A DNA stretch of 64,000 nt from Alkalibacterium kapii (GTDB taxonomy: Bacteria; Bacillota; Bacilli; Lactobacillales; Carnobacteriaceae_A). Positions 46,539 to 55,974 of the stretch are shown in pieces. The stretch lies in the NCBI RefSeq assembly GCF_007988865.1, contig NZ_BJUY01000001.1, forward strand, positions 1-64,000, given 5' to 3'. Within the stretch, counting starts at the first letter, position 1, and every line of letters begins with the position of its first letter. Both the position numbers and the translations under genes were made by a program. The notes under the pieces were generated by a model that was given only the letters and a program-made list of their open reading frames with translations, was not told where the DNA came from and made no database searches.

Positions 46539-47045
46539 TTATTTAGATGTCACTGTACCGATTTCAGTCCCTTTAGTTGTTTCTCCTGTTGTGTTCAAAC
46601 TATAGTCATCCACTTGATCCATATTAGTAAACACGACAATGACGGTGTCTTTCTTGCCCGCATCTTTTAAGCCCGCAAGATCGACTGTTGATATTTTTGT
46701 TTCAGAAGTCACTTTGTCTCCTTCTTTTACCAAAGTGTCAAAAGGACCGCCTTCAAGTTCAACAGTATCGATACCGATATGCACAAGAACTTCGATGCCA
46801 TTATCCAGTTCCAGACCAACGGCGTGCTGGGTCGGAAATACACTGACGACTTTTCCTGAACCGGGTGCGTAAACATCTCCATCACTCGGCGCTACACCAA
46901 AACCATCACCCATCATTTTTTGAGAAAAAACTGGATCTTCCACTTCTTCAATTGGTATAACCTTTCCGTTAACTGGACTTGTTAAAGTAACTTTTTGACT
47001 CTTTGACTCTTTATCGTTACCTTTAAGAAAATCAAAAATCCCCAT
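46539..47045 (-). CDS. crr: PTS glucose-type EIIA component (Crr-like)
   Basis: 168 residues from ATG 47043-47045, with CAGGGAG upstream; the ORF start 28 codons earlier is rejected. EIIA-Glc fold with His74 (TQHAVGL) and the phospho-acceptor His89 in VLVHIGIDTVELEG. It carries phosphate from HPr to a sugar-specific EIIBC not encoded here; in Firmicutes free-standing forms serve several EIIBC proteins. A TATGAT extended -10 (47104-47109, with TG upstream) is a possible promoter. Confidence 0.94.
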   Translation of the reverse strand: MGIFDFLKGNDKESKSQKVTLTSPVNGKVIPIEEVEDPVFSQKMMGDGFGVAPSDGDVYAPGSGKVVSVFPTQHAVGLELDNGIEVLVHIGIDTVELEGGPFDTLVKEGDKVTSETKISTVDLAGLKDAGKKDTVIVVFTNMDQVDDYSLNTTGETTKGTEIGTVTSK

Positions 47046-47233
47046 AAATCTCCCTGCTTTCTTTTTCATATTATTTTTTTGGATTGCACCTTTCATTATA
47101 TTAATCATAGCACATACACCTCGATTCATAAATCAAAATGATTTTTTTGTTAGATTTTTTAATATAAGTGGTATTTTCCCATCAAGTTCGATATTATTAG
47201 AAAGCAAATATATTTATTGAAGGAGTTATTTAC

Positions 47234-48055
47234 GTGTTTATAGAAATTATCAAGTCAATTATTTTAGGTATCGTACAGGGAATAACCGAATGGCTCCCCA
47301 TAAGCAGTACCGGCCATATGATCCTTGTGGATGAGTTTCTGGTTTTAAATACCAGTGAAGCATTTAAAGAAATGTTTCTCGTCGTCATCCAGCTTGCTTC
47401 GATTCTTGCTGTGATCATAATATTTTTCAAAAAACTCAATCCGTTCGATGGAGATAAGAATGACATAAAAAAAAGAGAAACATGGCATATATGGTTTAAA
47501 GTTGCAATCGGGGTGATCCCAGCTGGTGTTTTCGGATTATTATTTGAAGATAAAATAAACGAGATTTTCTTTAACTGGCAAACGGTATCTGTTGCTTTAA
47601 TATTCTACGGGATCGCATTTATTGTGGTCGAGCGGATGAACAAAGGAAAAAGACCTAAAATCACGAACTGGGAACAGCTGACGTATCGTGTTGCTTTGAT
47701 GATCGGGTTCTTTCAGGTGCTGGCACTTATCCCAGGTACATCCCGGTCGGGAGCAACTATTGTGGGTGCGATCCTGATTGGAACGGCACGCCCTATCGCA
47801 GCAGAATTTTCTTTTTTTCTTTCCATACCTGTTATGGTCGGAGCGAGTATGCTAAAACTGTTCGGTTTTGGTTTCAACTTTACACCTGAGGAACTTATCA
47901 TCCTACTAGTTGGCTGCTTATTCTCATTTGCTGTTTCCATTTTTGCCATTAAATTCTTGATGAATTACATTAGAAAAAATGACTTCAGTCTATTTGGCTG
48001 GTATCGAATCGTAGTTGGAATCGTCGTTATCGGATACTTTGCCCTACTTGGCTAA
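47234..48055 (+). CDS. uppP: undecaprenyl-diphosphatase UppP/BacA
   Basis: 273 residues, GTG start with AAGGAG at about 8 nt. Integral membrane protein with the two catalytic segments [14 protein letters not shown] (Glu-rich motif) and [16 protein letters not shown] (PGTSRSG motif). It regenerates the lipid carrier undecaprenyl phosphate for wall synthesis and gives bacitracin tolerance when abundant. Single gene. Confidence 0.95.
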   Translation: MFIEIIKSIILGIVQGITEWLPISSTGHMILVDEFLVLNTSEAFKEMFLVVIQLASILAVIIIFFKKLNPFDGDKNDIKKRETWHIWFKVAIGVIPAGVFGLLFEDKINEIFFNWQTVSVALIFYGIAFIVVERMNKGKRPKITNWEQLTYRVALMIGFFQVLALIPGTSRSGATIVGAILIGTARPIAAEFSFFLSIPVMVGASMLKLFGFGFNFTPEELIILLVGCLFSFAVSIFAIKFLMNYIRKNDFSLFGWYRIVVGIVVIGYFALLG

Positions 48056-48063
48056 AGGAACAT

Positions 48064-48106
48064 AAAAAGAGACCAGAAGGCTGCCATGGCCTTTCGGTCT
48101 CTTTTT
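48064..48106. terminator. bidirectional terminator after uppP
   Basis: AAAAAGAGACC (48064-48074) pairs with GGTCTCTTTTT (48096-48106), with a further GGC/GCC-type stem in the loop. It lies between uppP and the convergent purine permease gene. Confidence 0.85.
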
Positions 48107-48118
48107 ATTAACTACCTT

Positions 48119-49369
48119 TTAAATCAGAAAGTATGTGGCAAGTAAAGTCAAAAGGAATAAGCCACTAACGCCCCAAAGGACAGGGGTCAGCTTATCTTTT
48201 TTACCAATAATGATCTCAACGAATGGGTAAGCGATAAAGCCATACGCCATACCATCAACGATACTTCCTGTAAGGGGTATAAGTACAATAATAAGTACAA
48301 GAGGCAACCATTCGATAGTTTTATCCACTTCTATAAACCGCACTGTGAAAGCCATAGAGAATCCTGTAGCCACAATGACAGGCCCCACTGCTTCTGATGG
48401 AATATATGATAAAAACGGGGCTAAAAATAAAGCAAGAAGGAACATCATACCTGTAGTGACAGCTGTCAGACCTGTTCTGCCACCTTCGGCTATACCGGCT
48501 CCGTTTTCTGCCACTGGGATGGCAGGACTTGTCCCGAGTAGCCCAGAGATGAAACTGGCTATTGCTCCAACTTTATAAGCCTTCATGCTTCTTTTTCCAT
48601 CTTCCAGCAAGGCTTCGATCATACCGATCGTTTCAAACATCAAAAGCATCGTTAGCGAAAACACCCCGAGTAAAAACTCGACAGAGAAGAATTGGCTGTA
48701 ATCGATCGCAGTAACAAGCTCACCAAAATTAAAAAGTGGTTTCAAGTTAAAAGATACAGGTACAAAAGATTCAAAATAGATGAGCCAGTAAAGTAAAGTT
48801 GTAAATAAAATCGTATATAAAAAGCCGCCTTTTACATTAAAGCGTTTAATAAGCAGTACAAAAATAAGACCTATAATTCCAACTGTATTCCACTTTAGAT
48901 TTCCCTCAACGATAACACCCATGTTTTCAAAGCCTATCAGCATCAGAAAAAGTCCGATACCCACAGTGATCGCCTGTTTCAGCATTTTCGGTATAGCCTG
49001 ACTAACTCTACTCATCACGCCCAGTAAAGCAAGCAAAGAGAAAACTGCTCCCGATACAACAACAACACCTAAACTTGACTGCCAGGTCAAACCAATGGCA
49101 GCGACCAGAGTGAACGTAAAGAAGGCATTTTCGCCCATACCCGGCGCCATAGCTAAGGGAACATTCGCAAACCATCCCATAAGCATACTACCAATGGCAG
49201 AAATAAATATTGTTGAAAAAACACTGAATTCACTTGGGACTCCTGCTTGACCAAGAATCATTGGGTTAACAAACAGAACGTAGGAGATTGAAAAAAATGT
49301 TACAAGTCCAGCTAAAATTTCCTGTTTCACTGTCGTTTTATTCTGATTTAAATTAAATCGTTCAAACAT
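48119..49369 (-). CDS. NCS2-family purine permease (guanine/hypoxanthine, AzgA/PbuG type)
   Basis: 416 residues with 12-14 membrane helices. Signatures: QEILAGLVTFFSISYVLFVNP at the N-terminus (split here: QEILAGLVTFF, SYVLFVNP), MGENAFFTFT, and GTSPAIPVAENGAGIAEGGRTGLTA. Proton-driven uptake of guanine, hypoxanthine or adenine. Shine-Dalgarno AAGAGG at 8 nt. The upstream interval is too short for a purine riboswitch and shows none. Confidence 0.92.
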   Translation of the reverse strand: MFERFNLNQNKTTVKQEILAGLVTFFSISYVLFVNPMILGQAGVPSEFSVFSTIFISAIGSMLMGWFANVPLAMAPGMGENAFFTFTLVAAIGLTWQSSLGVVVVSGAVFSLLALLGVMSRVSQAIPKMLKQAITVGIGLFLMLIGFENMGVIVEGNLKWNTVGIIGLIFVLLIKRFNVKGGFLYTILFTTLLYWLIYFESFVPVSFNLKPLFNFGELVTAIDYSQFFSVEFLLGVFSLTMLLMFETIGMIEALLEDGKRSMKAYKVGAIASFISGLLGTSPAIPVAENGAGIAEGGRTGLTAVTTGMMFLLALFLAPFLSYIPSEAVGPVIVATGFSMAFTVRFIEVDKTIEWLPLVLIIVLIPLTGSIVDGMAYGFIAYPFVEIIIGKKDKLTPVLWGVSGLFLLTLLATYFLI

Positions 49370-49431
49370 CTACATAGCCTCTTTCCTATTAATTGACAAC
49401 ATTCCTCAGTGTACCAAGGTTTTATTGATTT

Positions 49432-49466
49432 GAAAAGAAAAACTTGTCTCATGAAAAAAGACAAGT
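49432..49466 (-). terminator. glgP terminator
   Basis: ACTTGTC (49442-49448) pairs with GACAAGT (49460-49466), followed on the minus strand by TTTTTCTTTTC. It lies 13 nt past the glgP stop. Confidence 0.75.
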
Positions 49467-49478
49467 CTTTCATCTATA

Positions 49479-51917
49479 TTATGTTAAAGGTTCATCCAGC
49501 GGCTGTACGCTATCTTTTTGTTCGCTGTGTTGTTTTACTTTCCAGATATCATCGGCATAACGTTTTATTGTATAATCAGCTGAAAAAGGTGCAGACGAAG
49601 CAATGTTTAAAAGCGATTTTCTGGTCCATTCGTCAGTATTTCTATACAAAGCATCCACTTTTTCCTGTGCTTTTATATATGATTCGAAGTCTTTTAATAC
49701 AAAATATTCATCATTATAATTGACTAAAGAATCAAAAACAGCATAGCCTTCTCCATTTAAACCAGGAATTGTGTCGTTCGTTAAAGCATCCAGGGTGTGA
49801 CGCAGTTTTTCATTTGACTCATAGATGCCTTTGGAATTATAATTGCCGGCAGCTTTAAGCTCATACACTTCTTTACTGGACAAGCCGAAAATGAACATGT
49901 TTTCTTCTCCAACAAAATCCTTTATTTCGATATTAGCTCCATCCAGTGTCGCTAATGTCAATGCACCATTAGCCATGAGTTTCATGTTGCTTGTGCCAGA
50001 AGCTTCCATGCTGGCAAGAGAGATCTGTTCACTGATATCCGCAGCGGGTATGATTTTTTCTGCAAGTGACACACCATAGTTTTCAAAAAAGACAACTTTC
50101 AGCTTATCACCAACATCGGGATCATTATTGATCAGCTCGGCTAATGAATTGATCACTTTGATTATCTGTTTTGCATACATATAACTGGGAGCTGCTTTTG
50201 CTCCAAATATAAAGACCCGTGGAACGAAATCTTTCGATGGATTTTCTTTTATATCCAGATAGCGATACAAAATATGCAGCATATTTAAATGCTGACGTTT
50301 ATAGGCATGCAGTCTTTTGATTTGAACATCAAAAATCGCTTTCGGATTCACTTTAATTCCTTGTAGTTCTTCAATATAGTCAGCCAGACGCTGTTTATTC
50401 TCAAATTTGACCTTGGCTAGTTCTTTGATCGTCTTTTCATCTTGTTCAAATCCTTTAAAGACTTTAAGTTCAGAAGGATTTTTCTTCCACTCTTCTCCGA
50501 TTTTTTCATCTAATAAACGAGTCAGTCCAGGATTAGCCAGATGCATCCAGCGCCTTTGAGTGATACCATTCGTTTTATTATTGAATCTTTCAGGATACAG
50601 TTCAAAGAAATCTTTCAGTACATCCTCCATTAAAATCTCGGTATGAAGTTTTGCGACCCCGTTGATACTATGGCTGCCAATAACTGCCAGGTGAGCCATA
50701 TTGACGACACCATTCTGTAGAATTGCCGTTTGCCAAGTGATACGGTCTCCGTAAATAGGCGCTGTCGTATCTACAAAGCGCTGATTGATTTCTTCAATGA
50801 TCATGTAAATTCTAGGCAACAAGTCTTTCATCATATCGATCGGCCATTTTTCCAGCGCTTCTCTTAAAATCGTGTGGTTAGTATAGCTGCAGGTTTTGAA
50901 TGTTATTTCCCAAGCCTGTTCCCACGACAAGTGCTCTTCATCAAGCAGGATACGCATCATTTCTGGAATGACTAAAGCCGGATGGGTATCATTGATGTGA
51001 ATAGCTACTTTATCCGGTATATTTTTTCTTGGCAGATTATATTTCTTGTAATGACGAAGGATAGATTGGACTCCGGCAGAAACCATGAAATATTCCTGTT
51101 TTAATCTTAACAGGCGTCCTTCGTAGTTTGAGTCATCAGGATATAAAACTTGAGTGATTTCTTTTATAGGTTCTGTCGCTTCAAGTGTATGATAATTTTC
51201 TTCTTCTTCCACAGGGATTTCAGCAGACCAGAGTCTCAAATTGTTGACTACATTGTTCCTGTATCCAACCATCGGTGTATCATAAGGAACAGCTAAAACA
51301 TTTAATGTATTTTCGTATTTTGCTTCCATATAACCCAAATGGTTTTTCTCCAGCCAGACATTTCCGCCAAACTTGACCATGCAGGTAGATTTATCATTAC
51401 GTGTTTCCCATACATTTCTATAGCGTAACCAGTTCTCCGGCAGTTCGACTTGATATCCATCCACGAACTTCTGTTTGAAAAGGCCATACTGATACCTTAT
51501 ACCGTTTCCATTTCCCGGAACACCGAGAGAAGCCAATGAATCCATAAAGCAAGAAGCCAAACGTCCCAGTCCACCATTTCCAAGGGCCGGATCTGCTTCT
51601 GCTTCTTCCAGCTCCTCTAAAGACATGCCCATTTCGTTCAAACCTTCTTTGATCGTATCAAGTAAGCCTAAATTATAAGCGTTGCTTTCAAGCTGTCGAC
51701 CCGGTAGAAATTCCATTGAAAAGTAGTAAACTTGTTTCACACTATTTTCAACATAGTCTTCTTTTGTCTCTTTCCAATTCCTTGAAAGATAATTTTTTAT
51801 ATACAAACCTAAAGCATTATATAATTGTTCTGTCGATCCTTCTTTGTACGAATAAGCATACATACTTTGAAACTGTGATTTAAATTCTTTTATAAATGCT
51901 TTAACTGTTAGTGTCAT
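49479..51917 (-). CDS. glgP: glycogen phosphorylase
   Basis: 812 residues from ATG 51915-51917 (GGAGGGC at about 4-5 nt); the ORF start eight codons upstream overlaps the site. GT35 fold; the pyridoxal-phosphate Lys is in EASGTSNMKLMANGALT, and ALGNGGLGRLASCF and GTLDGANIEI-like loops (here ATLDGANIEI) are present. It releases glucose 1-phosphate from glycogen ends. Last gene of the glycogen cluster, but separated from glgA by a terminator, so it may have separate transcription. Confidence 0.96.
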   Translation of the reverse strand: MTLTVKAFIKEFKSQFQSMYAYSYKEGSTEQLYNALGLYIKNYLSRNWKETKEDYVENSVKQVYYFSMEFLPGRQLESNAYNLGLLDTIKEGLNEMGMSLEELEEAEADPALGNGGLGRLASCFMDSLASLGVPGNGNGIRYQYGLFKQKFVDGYQVELPENWLRYRNVWETRNDKSTCMVKFGGNVWLEKNHLGYMEAKYENTLNVLAVPYDTPMVGYRNNVVNNLRLWSAEIPVEEEENYHTLEATEPIKEITQVLYPDDSNYEGRLLRLKQEYFMVSAGVQSILRHYKKYNLPRKNIPDKVAIHINDTHPALVIPEMMRILLDEEHLSWEQAWEITFKTCSYTNHTILREALEKWPIDMMKDLLPRIYMIIEEINQRFVDTTAPIYGDRITWQTAILQNGVVNMAHLAVIGSHSINGVAKLHTEILMEDVLKDFFELYPERFNNKTNGITQRRWMHLANPGLTRLLDEKIGEEWKKNPSELKVFKGFEQDEKTIKELAKVKFENKQRLADYIEELQGIKVNPKAIFDVQIKRLHAYKRQHLNMLHILYRYLDIKENPSKDFVPRVFIFGAKAAPSYMYAKQIIKVINSLAELINNDPDVGDKLKVVFFENYGVSLAEKIIPAADISEQISLASMEASGTSNMKLMANGALTLATLDGANIEIKDFVGEENMFIFGLSSKEVYELKAAGNYNSKGIYESNEKLRHTLDALTNDTIPGLNGEGYAVFDSLVNYNDEYFVLKDFESYIKAQEKVDALYRNTDEWTRKSLLNIASSAPFSADYTIKRYADDIWKVKQHSEQKDSVQPLDEPLT

Positions 51918-52039
51918 AATAGCCCTCCATTTGTTGGTCATCAGTATACCCTAAAGGCAAGAATAAAAAAAGATGAACCCTTGATCATTATTTAGTGGCC
52001 TGAGATCCTCCGTTTAATAGTTATTGCATATTATCCAAG

Positions 52040-52055
52040 CTTAATTTAAATTAAG
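52040..52055. promoter_or_regulatory. 16-bp perfect palindrome upstream of glgP
   Basis: CTTAATTTAAATTAAG is its own complement over 16 bp and lies between the glgA terminator and glgP. TTGTCA and TAATAT-like elements surround it, but no promoter fits cleanly. It could be an operator for glgP or chance in AT-rich DNA. Confidence 0.35.
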
Positions 52056-52091
52056 TTAATATAATAACATTTGACAAAAAACCTACTTTTG

Positions 52092-52136
52092 AAAAAAAGC
52101 CCATATGATCTCTTTCTTGAGGTCATACGGGCTTTT
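52092..52136 (-). terminator. terminator between glgA and glgP
   Basis: AAAAGCCC with TATGA (52095-52108) pairs with TCATA and GGGCTTTT (52123-52136); on the minus strand seven U follow. It is 17 nt past the glgA stop, splitting glgP from glgBCDA unless read-through occurs. Confidence 0.8.
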
Positions 52137-52152
52137 AATGGGATGGTTTATT

Positions 52153-53592
52153 TTAGTAAACAAGACACTTATAATGTTCGACATACTCCTGGGCTGATTT
52201 CTCCCAGCTGTTATTTGTATTCATTGCTCTGATCTGCAACTTTTTAAAACTGTCGGGTTTATCATAGTAAACTGTCAAAGCTCTGTCGATCGTGTTGAGC
52301 ATCGTAATCACATCAAAATCATAGAAGCTGAAACCAGTACCTTCTTGCTGAAATTCGTTATATGGATCGATTGTATCAACAAGTCCACCCACTTCGTGCA
52401 CAATAGGCAATGTCCCGTAGCGTAATGAATTGAGTTGTGATAAACCACAAGGCTCAAACTGCGAAGGCATCAAAAACAAATCCGAACCTGCATAGATCCA
52501 TTGAGCAAAATGACTGTCAAAATGTATCACTGCCTGAAACTTCTCAGGATATTTTTCAGTGAAATACTTGAAGGCTTCTTCAAAATATGGTTTACCAGTC
52601 CCTAAGAGGACCAATTGGACTTTTCTGAATTTGAGCAGTTCATCCATCGCATCAACAATGAGCTGCACACCTTTTTGTTCATCCAGCCTTGTGACGACCC
52701 CAATCAGGGCAGTGTCCGCCTCTATGGGCAGACCTACTCTTTCCTGCAGCGCTTTTTTATTTTTTGCCTTTCCATTTAAGTCGTCTACAGAAAAATTAAA
52801 TGGGATCGTTGGATCTTTTTCCGGATCATAGGCATCATAATCTATCCCATTGACTATACCCACTAGCTTATGATCGACATTTCTGAGGTCTCCGTCCAGT
52901 CCATATCCAAACTCGGGTGTTTTGATTTCCTCTGCATAGGTTGGGCTGACTGTGGTAACAAGATCTGAATAATACAAGGCACCTTTCAGCCAGCAGACTT
53001 TATCTCCATATTTTAATCCCTCTTCGTTAAAAGCCGCATAGCCGATATTATAAAAATCAGATAGGATATACTGGTCATAAACACCCTGATAAAGAATGTT
53101 ATGAATCGTGATTACTGTTTTGATATCTTTTAAAGCATTGATCCAGGCGTATTTATCTTTAAGTAATACCGGAACCATTGCTGTCTGCCAGTCGTTGACA
53201 TGCAGGACATCAGGGATAAAATCGATTTTCTCCAACATTTCAATAATGGCCTGCTGAAAAAAGGCAAACCGCTCACCGTCATCGCCGTAATCGTATAGAT
53301 CCGGACGATCAAAGTAAAATAAATTATCAATAAAGTAATAGGTCACTGAATCTTTGACCAGTTTTTTTACTCCGCAGTATTGTTTTCGCCAACCGACTTC
53401 TACTGTAAAATCAATAACATCTTCCATTTGTTTTTTCGTTTCCTGATCCATTTTTTGGATAAAGTAAGGGAGAACCACTCGCACGTCATGACCCTGGTCC
53501 GCTAACTCCTTGGGTAAAGCCCCCATAACGTCACCCAGTCCTCCAGTTTTGAAAAACGGCGCACATTCAGAAGCGGCAAATAGTAGTTTCAT
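52153..53592 (-). CDS. glgA: glycogen synthase
   Basis: 479 residues from ATG 53590-53592, 4 nt after the glgD stop; the GTG at 53604 is part of the AAGGG ribosome site. GT5 fold with the ADP-glucose-binding KTGGLGDVMGALP at the N-terminus and EPCGLSQLNSLRYG near the C-terminus. It extends alpha-1,4-glucan chains from ADP-glucose. Confidence 0.96.
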   Translation of the reverse strand: MKLLFAASECAPFFKTGGLGDVMGALPKELADQGHDVRVVLPYFIQKMDQETKKQMEDVIDFTVEVGWRKQYCGVKKLVKDSVTYYFIDNLFYFDRPDLYDYGDDGERFAFFQQAIIEMLEKIDFIPDVLHVNDWQTAMVPVLLKDKYAWINALKDIKTVITIHNILYQGVYDQYILSDFYNIGYAAFNEEGLKYGDKVCWLKGALYYSDLVTTVSPTYAEEIKTPEFGYGLDGDLRNVDHKLVGIVNGIDYDAYDPEKDPTIPFNFSVDDLNGKAKNKKALQERVGLPIEADTALIGVVTRLDEQKGVQLIVDAMDELLKFRKVQLVLLGTGKPYFEEAFKYFTEKYPEKFQAVIHFDSHFAQWIYAGSDLFLMPSQFEPCGLSQLNSLRYGTLPIVHEVGGLVDTIDPYNEFQQEGTGFSFYDFDVITMLNTIDRALTVYYDKPDSFKKLQIRAMNTNNSWEKSAQEYVEHYKCLVY

Positions 53593-53596
53593 TTTT

Positions 53597-54775
53597 TTAT
53601 TCACCCTTTTCTATTTCTCCTTCTGCATAGATGATACTGTCTTTGGCTACAACTATCGGATTTTCTGGTGTGCCTTCCAGCCTGGCTCCTTTTTTCACGT
53701 AAACATGCTTGTCAAGGATCACATAATTTAAATACGCATCTTCTTCAACATAAGAATCCTGCATGATGATCGAATTATTTACTTCTGCTCCTTCTGCTAT
53801 GTTGACTTTTCTGAAAATAATAGAATTCTGAACTTTCCCGTAAATTTCACAATCATTTGCGAACTGGACATTATTTATCTCTGACTTTTTACCATAATAG
53901 GTGGGCGCTGAGTTTTTTGGTTTTGTCAAGACAGGATTGGCTCGGTAAAACAGCGCATTGAAATTATCTTCGTTCAGCATATCCATATTGGCCTGGTAGT
54001 AACTGTTGATATCTTCGATCACTTTCAGATATCCGGTGTATTCATAGCCAAAAACCGTCTTGTCAGCATCCAGACTGAACTGAATCAGATTTTTCACAGT
54101 AACATCTTTTTGCTGTTGTCTTGCTGAATAAAGATGATTTAAAAATGTCTCTTTATCTAAAATCATCATCTCCATATTCAGCAGAACAGCTTCCTCTTCG
54201 TCTGTCAATTCGTCAAGAGAATGTAGTCCCGCAATACGTTCCGAATCATTTTCGCTCATAATAAGAGATGTGTGGGTGGAATCTTTACGGACGTCCTTTC
54301 TTTTTATCTTTTTATAAATCACTGTAGCGTCGCTTTCTTTTTTCTCATGGAAACGTACCAGAGAATCAAGTTGGATATTTGACAGCATACTCGACCCCAT
54401 CAGCAGAACATAATCCGCATTGGAACGTGAAACGAAATGATAATGATCATCATAATAGTTTCCTGTATAAAGTTCAGTATCTGCCAGTTCTGCCTTAAGA
54501 TTGATATGAGAATGTGTAAACACACCACCTCCGACACTTGATTCCAACCCCCATGTAGCGCCGGAGCGAATATGGTCATAAAGGGAGTGCCCGGATCCTG
54601 CAATAAACAAGGCTGCAGAAGATGCTTCGATACCAGTTAAACTCGAAAATGGAAAATCGATCAATCTATATCGACAACCAAAGGGTAAAGAAGCTACCGG
54701 TCTTCTGTTAGTCAAAGGTTTTAACTTTTCACTGTTTTCTACTAAATTTAAAATAGGTGCGATTTTAATTCTCAT
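53597..54775 (-). CDS. glgD: GlgD, regulatory subunit of ADP-glucose pyrophosphorylase
   Basis: 392 residues, homologous to GlgC but without the GGxGxRL nucleotide loop: the N-terminus reads [21 protein letters not shown], and only [10 protein letters not shown] is kept. In Firmicutes GlgD joins GlgC in a heterotetramer and raises its activity. The C-terminus is a left-handed beta-helix (repeats such as [18 protein letters not shown]). The start overlaps the glgC end by 11 nt, with GTAGGAGG upstream. Confidence 0.94.
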   Translation of the reverse strand: MRIKIAPILNLVENSEKLKPLTNRRPVASLPFGCRYRLIDFPFSSLTGIEASSAALFIAGSGHSLYDHIRSGATWGLESSVGGGVFTHSHINLKAELADTELYTGNYYDDHYHFVSRSNADYVLLMGSSMLSNIQLDSLVRFHEKKESDATVIYKKIKRKDVRKDSTHTSLIMSENDSERIAGLHSLDELTDEEEAVLLNMEMMILDKETFLNHLYSARQQQKDVTVKNLIQFSLDADKTVFGYEYTGYLKVIEDINSYYQANMDMLNEDNFNALFYRANPVLTKPKNSAPTYYGKKSEINNVQFANDCEIYGKVQNSIIFRKVNIAEGAEVNNSIIMQDSYVEEDAYLNYVILDKHVYVKKGARLEGTPENPIVVAKDSIIYAEGEIEKGE

Positions 54776-55910
54776 CTGAGTAACCTCCTACTTCTTCATC
54801 ATAACCTACCACTTCAATCGTATCCGTAGTCCCAATAATTTCTGTCCCATCATGAATATGGGCGCCTTCTCCGATAATGGCTTTTTCTATTCTTACATTT
54901 TCTCCAATCACCGCATTAGGCATGATGAACGAGTTTTTAATATAAGAATTTTTACCTACTTTTACACTGTGAGAAAGAATAGAATGTTCAACTTCTCCAG
55001 CTACATAACAGCCATCCGTAATCATGGAGTCCGTAACTTTAGCACTCTCAGTCAAAAACTGCGGTGTCGTATTTGGATTATTTGAATAGATCCGCCAATT
55101 CCTATCTCTTATATCAAGTTCATGTTCAGCGTCTAAAAATTCCATATTAGCATTCCAGAGACTCTCGATCGTTCCAACATCTTTCCAGTATCCTTCAAAA
55201 GAATAAGCATAAATAGCTTCATTATTTCTTAAGTAGGCGGGAATGACATGATGCCCAAAGTCTGTTAACTGTCTGTTTTTAGCCTGATTGTCGACCAGAT
55301 ATTTTTTCAGTCTGGCCCAGTTGAAAATATAGATACCCATTGATGCCAGATTGGATTTGGGTTTTTCCGGCTTTTCCTGGAATTCGATAATACGATCTGT
55401 TTTATCTGTATTCATCACCCCAAACCTTGACGCATCTTCCCAAGGAACGGGCATAACGCCAACAGTCAATGTCGCTTCTTGTTCCTTATGATAATCAAGC
55501 ATTTTCTGATAATCCATTTTATAAATATGGTCCCCCGATAAGATAACGACATATTCAGGATCTTTTTTATCTATAAAATCTATATTCTGAAAAACAGCAT
55601 GTGCTGTTCCTTTGAAGAATTTCTCGCCATCCATACTTGAGTAGGGCTGCAAGATCGTTGCTTCGCCATCATGTCTGTTCAGCCCCCAATTTGCACCATT
55701 TCCTACGTGGCTGTTCAAGATAAGCGGCTGATACTGAGTCACTACTCCGACGTCAGTGATGCCCGAGTTGGCACAGTTCGATAAAGCAAAGTCGATGATA
55801 CGGTAATTTCCACCAAAAGGAACAGCGGGCTTGGCGATTTGCTTCGTCAGTTTTCCTAAACGGGATCCCTGGCCTCCAGCTAAAATCATTGCGACTGTTT
55901 CTGTTTTCAT
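54765..55910 (-). CDS. glgC: ADP-glucose pyrophosphorylase (catalytic subunit)
   Basis: 381 residues. Nucleotidyltransferase motif [13 protein letters not shown], glucose-1-phosphate site [12 protein letters not shown], and a C-terminal beta-helix. It makes ADP-glucose from glucose 1-phosphate and ATP, the committed step. The nearest Shine-Dalgarno-like run (GAGGAGGGAAGGAAGG) is over 20 nt from the ATG, with a GGAAG/CTTCC hairpin between, so initiation may depend on that fold. Confidence 0.95.
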   Translation of the reverse strand: MKTETVAMILAGGQGSRLGKLTKQIAKPAVPFGGNYRIIDFALSNCANSGITDVGVVTQYQPLILNSHVGNGANWGLNRHDGEATILQPYSSMDGEKFFKGTAHAVFQNIDFIDKKDPEYVVILSGDHIYKMDYQKMLDYHKEQEATLTVGVMPVPWEDASRFGVMNTDKTDRIIEFQEKPEKPKSNLASMGIYIFNWARLKKYLVDNQAKNRQLTDFGHHVIPAYLRNNEAIYAYSFEGYWKDVGTIESLWNANMEFLDAEHELDIRDRNWRIYSNNPNTTPQFLTESAKVTDSMITDGCYVAGEVEHSILSHSVKVGKNSYIKNSFIMPNAVIGENVRIEKAIIGEGAHIHDGTEIIGTTDTIEVVGYDEEVGGYSDEN

Positions 55911-55974
55911 TTGTTTTCGGAAGTGTCTATTGACCTTCCTTCCCTCCTCGTAATTACTAGATTTTTATTCTGTT

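Noticed and set aside
47046-47129. 28-residue N-terminal extension of EIIA
   Set aside because: Lies before a good ribosome site and is not part of the EIIA fold.
49370-49431. Purine riboswitch before the NCS2 permease gene
   Set aside because: Interval too short and lacks the conserved loop sequences.
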